A DNA stretch of 64,000 bases from Undaria pinnatifida (Eukaryota > Sar > Phaeophyceae > Laminariales > Alariaceae), in assembly GCA_012845835.1 (NCBI GenBank), contig JABAKD010000029.1, positions 1,742,970-1,806,969 of the forward strand, read 5' to 3'. The notes under the pieces are model-generated. The model saw only the letters and a program-made list of their open reading frames with translations, was not told the origin of the DNA and made no database searches. Made by a program: the position numbers and the translations under genes. Positions 44,401 through 50,400 of this stretch are shown in pieces; the stretch's first letter is position 1, and the number at the start of each line of letters is the position of its first letter.

Positions 44401-47400
44401 CCTTGAGTTGAAGCACGCTTGTTCAAGCAATGAAACCCCCCCCATCCCCCCTCGTTATGAATTTCATCCGCTTGTTGCTGTGTGTGCGCCTGCACCTTGT
44501 TTTTTTATTCCACTCTGGACTGTATACGAGGCGTTGAAGCACGCCGTGTAAGCAACGGCACCCCCCCCCCCCTCAATCCCGACGCATCGTTTCGGCGCTT
44601 GCTGTCGTGTGCATACCTTCACCGTGTTTTTTCCCTGCTTAGAACAGTAAACGACGCCCTGAAACACGCCGTGCAAGCAATGGAACCCCCCCCCCCCCCA
44701 ACTGCCCTCACTCTCTACTCACCCTCTTGACGCGTGTTGCTGTGTGTGCGCTGCACCGTGCTTGCTTAAATGAGACCCTGAATGAAGCACGCCGTACAAG
44801 CAATAGAACACCCCTCCCCTACCCCCCCCCCCCCGCTATGCATTTGTCCTCTTGATGCTTGTTACTGATGTGTGTGCCCTTGCAACGTGTTTTTTTACCC
44901 CAGTCAGAGCTGTGAACGACTCCCTAAAAATCGCCGTACAATCAACGGAACTCCCTTACCCTGTTCCCAGTCACTCTCTGCGCACTCTGTTGTGTCCTTG
45001 CATCGTGTTTGTTTACCCCGCTCCGTAAACGAGGCCTTAAAGCAGGCCGTGCAAGCAATGAAAACCCTCTCACTCCCTATGCCCCGTTCGTGTATGCTTG
45101 CGCCGTGGTTTTTGTTTACCCTGATAAGGGCTGTGAACGAGGCCCTTAAGCGATCGGCCTTGGCACCAGTAGTGGCGGCGGCGGCGCTCCCGCTGGCTCT
45201 CCTTGAAGCGGCATCTGGCCTGGTGAGCTGTCATTTCCCGGTGTCTATTGTAATGGTGATCCCTCTATACCCTATAGTGCCAGCGTGCGCCAGCCGAAAA
45301 ATAATGCCGGCACTCTGTCGGCAGCCGACACTAGTCAGCACTCTCCCAGGTCTGGTTGTTCCCACGTCGGCGTCAAGTGATTTTACAGGCAGTGTAGCGG
45401 GCAACCGGCACTACCCAACCTGCACTATAGAGAGACAACTGCTGCTGGTATCCATGAATGTTTTTTCACCTTGAGCAGTGTGCCCACGTTTTTGCGGTCA
45501 CTTTACTTGAAAAAAAAATAGTACCTGGTAGTGCTTATTAATATCCTGCCGCGCGAATTTCTATATAGCCACAGCTGTACCTGGTATGTATTTTGTCTCA
45601 TTGTTTTATGGTCCAAACGACGTGTTCAGAAGAGTTTTGACGAAAAAAACGTCAGCTGTGAGTTCGATCAATTGTAAGGGTCGATACTCATATTTTTGCA
45701 AGCTGCGTGATATACCCCGGTCCCGCGTTTGTATCTTCTCAAACCTCTCGACAACAATGACACGCTGTGTTGAATCAGGACGACCCATGGGGCGTGGCAA
45801 GGAACCGAGCATCGGAAGCGGGCAGGCTTCTGGCGGCCGTTTTGTTGTCGAGAGAAGCCGGCTCGAGGCCGGTAACGCTTTTGGGGTTTTCCATGGGGGC
45901 CAAGGTAAGTAGGGGGGGGCGGGGACGAGGGGGATTTTGACGATATGTCCATTATTTTGCTGGCATAGGATTGGGCATAATTGGGCATTTTTTGGTATGA
46001 GCATGGAGGAGCACGATTGGGCTCCAGGCCAGTTACGCTATTGGGTTTTCTATTGGGTCGGGACATGAAAGTCCCGAAATTGCGCAATTCGAAGTGTAAT
46101 GCGAAGCAGACGTGAAAAATCCGAACATACCGGTACGTGCAAGCCAACGGAACGCGTGCGTCGCGAATCGCAGACACCAGAAGTCTGAGCATGTTTACCG
46201 GTACGTGAGGGCCAATGGAACGCGTACAAGGCGAATTACTGTAGACACCAAGAGTTTGGATATGCTGGTACGTGAAAGCCAAAAGACCAAGCTGTAGAAT
46301 CACCGGAAAGCTGACAACGAGTATCTATACTTGGGGGAGCGGCATCGCTCACGTCGCTCGTGTAACCATTAAACAGCAACAAGATGAGCTACGACTAGTC
46401 AGGTGAAGAGGGGATACCATATCATACACCTGCCCACCATGTACGAAATATTGTCGAGAAGGCTAACGAGCTCACGTCTTTAGTCTATACGGCGTAGGCG
46501 CTGCAAGTTGGGAGATTGGTACACCTGCCCACCATGTGTGACTAATGCTTCCGCTGTAGGGGGATGACTTAAAGGGTCTTTTGTTTTCAGTGGCTAGGGT
46601 CATTCGCGCGAGTGACCCCTCACGTCCCTCTGGCGGTTTGAAGCTCTCGTGCCGTTTGAAGTTGTGCGACATGAATGTGCAATGGAACGGTAAGATACGC
46701 TGCGCCAAGAAAAAACTCTTGTCGTCTTTCGTTCGTTATTGACGTACCGGTAATGGAATTGGGGGTACCCCCCCCCCCTCCCCCCCCCCGCCTATGGTAA
46801 CCTTGGTCGTGTATGCAATTTTGTCGAGAGAAGGTTAACCAGCTCACGTGGTAGGTCCGGACAGTGGTAAAGCTGTTGTACGTATGGTTCGGCGGCGTTA
46901 TCAAGGGGGTGGGTGGTAGACCCGCCTACGTAGGCGCTGTCAAATCGAGAGATTGGTTAGAACCTGCCGCCGTATGATAACCCTGCCTACGACGTAACAA
47001 CGCATTGGGGAGTGAAAAGCCTGCCTTCGTATGTGGGCAAAAAAAGCTGGACCTAGGGCTAGGACAACGGGGGGGGGTACCTCTTTTTTTCACAACCGGG
47101 TTGGAGTCACTCGCCCGAAAGACCTATGCACCTCACCGAAAAAAAATACTTGCGACGATTTTGTTTGGCGCAGCGTAGCTACGAACCATTCCGTTGCGGT
47201 TGCGTATCGCGAGGAAGCAAAAGTCAGCACGAAATCCTGGTAGAGGAAAGGGTCACTCGCGCGAGTGACCCCGAGCCGCTGCGAAAGAAAAGCCTCCAAA
47301 ACAACGAAACCCCCCTTCGTACCGCTTTTTTTATTCGTTTTTTTTGGGGGGCGGTCAACATGAGGGTTGTCGAGTTAGGTCATAGTGTGCTGGGTGGAGA

Positions 47401-50400
47401 ACCCTAACTCCGCACAAGGGGAATGATCGCATCGCATAGTGCGAATATGGTAAGGCACCCACGAGGCAGTTACATAGTAATACCCGTTGTTGTCTCTAGA
47501 ATGGCCACACCAGAAAAAAAAGTAAGTCATTGGCGCTGTCATCCGTAAGCAAGGAAGTAGGCACAAGGTGCAGAAGTCCATCTTACGAGCGGTTGTTGGA
47601 AGGATGCAGTTCACCTTTCATTAGACTCGCCGCCGAACACCTCACGGCGCTTCGCGCTTGGTGCAAGCAATGTCTGCCTGGTTGGTGAAAACCCGACGTG
47701 CTCCGTCCCGGCATAGTAGGGATGCGAGGGTCTATGGTCATACGACTACGGCCAAGCACAAACTGAGTACACCTCCGCCCTACCGTATAGCCTTGGCCTT
47801 GAGAGAGTTATAGTAGGGATGCGAGGGTCTATGGTCATACCACTACGGCCAAGCACAAACTGAGTACACCTCCGCCCTACCGTATAGCCTTGGCCTTGAG
47901 AGAGTGCTGATCCTGTTTTTTTTAGGCGTTGTGTTAAGGGAAGAGGTAAATCTGCCTCTTGTGTGCGTTACAAGCGTCCTTTAGTTCTCTCCCCCCGCCC
48001 CCGCGCCTACCGTCGGTCGCCCATTCTCTTTTTATCGTGCAGGTGGTTTTCAACTGTTTGGAGGCGTTGGCGGCTGCCCCCGGAGACCGCGGCCTTGGTA
48101 TCGTGGAGAACGCCGTCATGTTGGGAACTCCTGTGGGCACGAAGCGGGGGAGGTGCGTGCGTGCGTGCGTGCGTTGTTCACCTTGGCCGCGTTTTTTTTT
48201 TTTTCTTGTATCGATCAACCCTTTTACTGTCGCCAAAACCAACCCCACGCTAGTAGCCCAATGGCCTTATTCGTATACTTCGCAGCAATAGTCAATGGCC
48301 TTATTCGTATACTTCGCAGCAATAGTCTGTCCCTAACAGCATGGGCGTGGTTCATGTTTTATTATTGAACCCATGCTCGTCTTAGATGGAGCTCCCTTCA
48401 ACGGCAGCCCCTATTGCACCCGAGACGTAGGGTCGCACGTACCACAGTAGGGGTTTTGCTGTTTTTGGGACAAACGTTTGTGATGGGTTGAGATCCTCAA
48501 GCGGGGGACTACAATGGGACTATCGGTCTGCATGTTAGCACTAGAGTTTCACAGGTACATTTGTTGTATCATAGGACTATTATTAGTAGTGGTATTATTA
48601 TTTATTTATTTATTTATTATACTAGTATTAATAGGACTACTTGTGTAGCGCATAGAAATGATGGTCGGGTTGCGCTAAAGAATGCCTTCGAAGTCATGTT
48701 TCGGTTGATGTTGATGTTGATGTTGATGATGTTGATATTGAGCTAGCTCCTCATGTCGGGAGCTCGGAGCATTCTTAGAACCTTCTGCTGCACGGGTACC
48801 CTGCCGTGGGATAACTCCTAAGGTTCACTTTGGCGCTATCCCCTTAGTAACCCCACATTCCTTTGTGGGGGACTAGTTACTTGGAAATAGAGTGGGGTCG
48901 TTTCTTCAGTCGGAAAAAAAGGTTGAATTAACAACCCGTGCTTGTCTTGAGATGAACTTTCTTAAACCGTCACAGACCCCTTTAGGTTGAGTTGAAAACC
49001 CGTGCTTATACCGTAGCCCACATTAGGTTGAATTAAAACCTGTGCGTGCCTTAAAATGAGCTTTCTTAAACCCGTGTTTGTCTTAAAATGAGCTTTGTTA
49101 CACCGTAGTCCCCATTAGGTTGGATGAAAACCCGTGCTTGTCTTCAACACGAGCTCTCTTAAACCGTAGCCCCCCATTAGTTTGGATTAAAACCCGTGCT
49201 TGTCTTCAAATGCGCTTTCTTAAACCGTAGCCCCCATTAGGTTGATATAACCCCCGTGCATGTCGTCAATATGAGCTTTTTAAAACCGTCGCCCCCGATA
49301 GGTTGAGTTAAAACCCGTGCTTGTCTTATAATGAGCTTTACACCAAAGCCCCTATTTCGCGTAATTAATTTGACAGCTGGAAGCGGGCGAGGAGCCCGGT
49401 TGCGGGGAGATAAATGACACGGTTCCAGCTCCAGGGATTGGTTGTTGGCGCTGGTGTCTCGGACACAAAAAGCTTGGAAGGGTTCGCGCTTAAAGTGATG
49501 CCACGAAATTATCGCGCCATATATATGCTTCGCGTGCACCTAGATGGTTCGCTCGCCACTCCCGCCCCTTAAACACACCTGGTAAATATATACCTGGTAT
49601 TCACACTCCTATTCATACCATAGGTGGTAGCCGGCGAGAAGCGCGGTTGCGGGGAGGTGATTTTGTGTTTTTCGTTGTTGACCTTGATTTTTTTTTTCCT
49701 GCCCCTCTCTCGCCCTCTAATGTACCCCCAACCCCCGTAAAATCATGCCTGTTGCCTGGTGTACAAACTCCAAACGTGATATATATATGATAGGTGGAAG
49801 CGGGCGAGGAGCGCGGTTGCGGGGAGATTCATTAACGGTTTCAGCTCAAGGGATTGGTTGTTGGCGCTGGTGTATCGGACCAAATCTTGGAGCGTTGGCG
49901 TCGCCGGCACGTCAAGAGTGGAGGGCTGTGGCGTGGAAAACCTTGACCTTAGGTGAGAGTGATGTTGGAGGCGTGCTTTTTTTGTTGTTCTATGTATATT
50001 AATTCGTGTTGTTTGTGCTGCCTTTTGTACGTTGGTTTTTGTTTGTCGATTTTTGTACCTGTAGTTTTTGTATTGTGGGAAGGAGAAAAGGCGGGGGGAG
50101 GGGGGAGGGGGATTACTCGTTTCATGCATCGCCGTAGTCTTAAGACCATAGATCTTGGCATCCCTACAATACCGGAACGAAGCACGTCAGGGGGGTTGCT
50201 GCTTTTTGTACGTGCTTTTTTGTTGTGTTGGAGTGAAGCGAGGAGGGCGGGGGGGTGAAGTAGTCGACACGTTGAGAGTTGACAACTACGGCGTGGAAAA
50301 CCCTGACTTCAGGTGAGACCGCTGCTGGAGGCGTTTTTGTGGGGGGAGTTGTACTGCGCTTTGTTTCGTGTAGTGTTGGTAATGGTGGAGGGGGGGCGGG

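Larger units (their letters stand above)
46067..48042 (+). other. Intron 10, remainder
   Basis: 46110-46290 has three imperfect direct repeats of ACCGGTACGTGMRRGCCAAYGGAACGCG. 46430-46990 has repeated CCTGCCCACCATGTRYGA and GCTAACCAGCTCACGT modules. 47089-47272 has the CGCGAGTGA palindrome repeat. 47620-47905 is a tandem duplication. No exon was recognised. Confidence 0.55.
48153..49793 (+). other. Intron 11 (1.6 kb)
   Basis: This phase-2 intron begins with a GTGC run. It has a 30-bp tandem duplication at 48280-48330, TTATTTATTTATTTATT at 48598, the 60-bp array from 48930, and two defective exon 12 copies before the real one. Confidence 0.7.
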
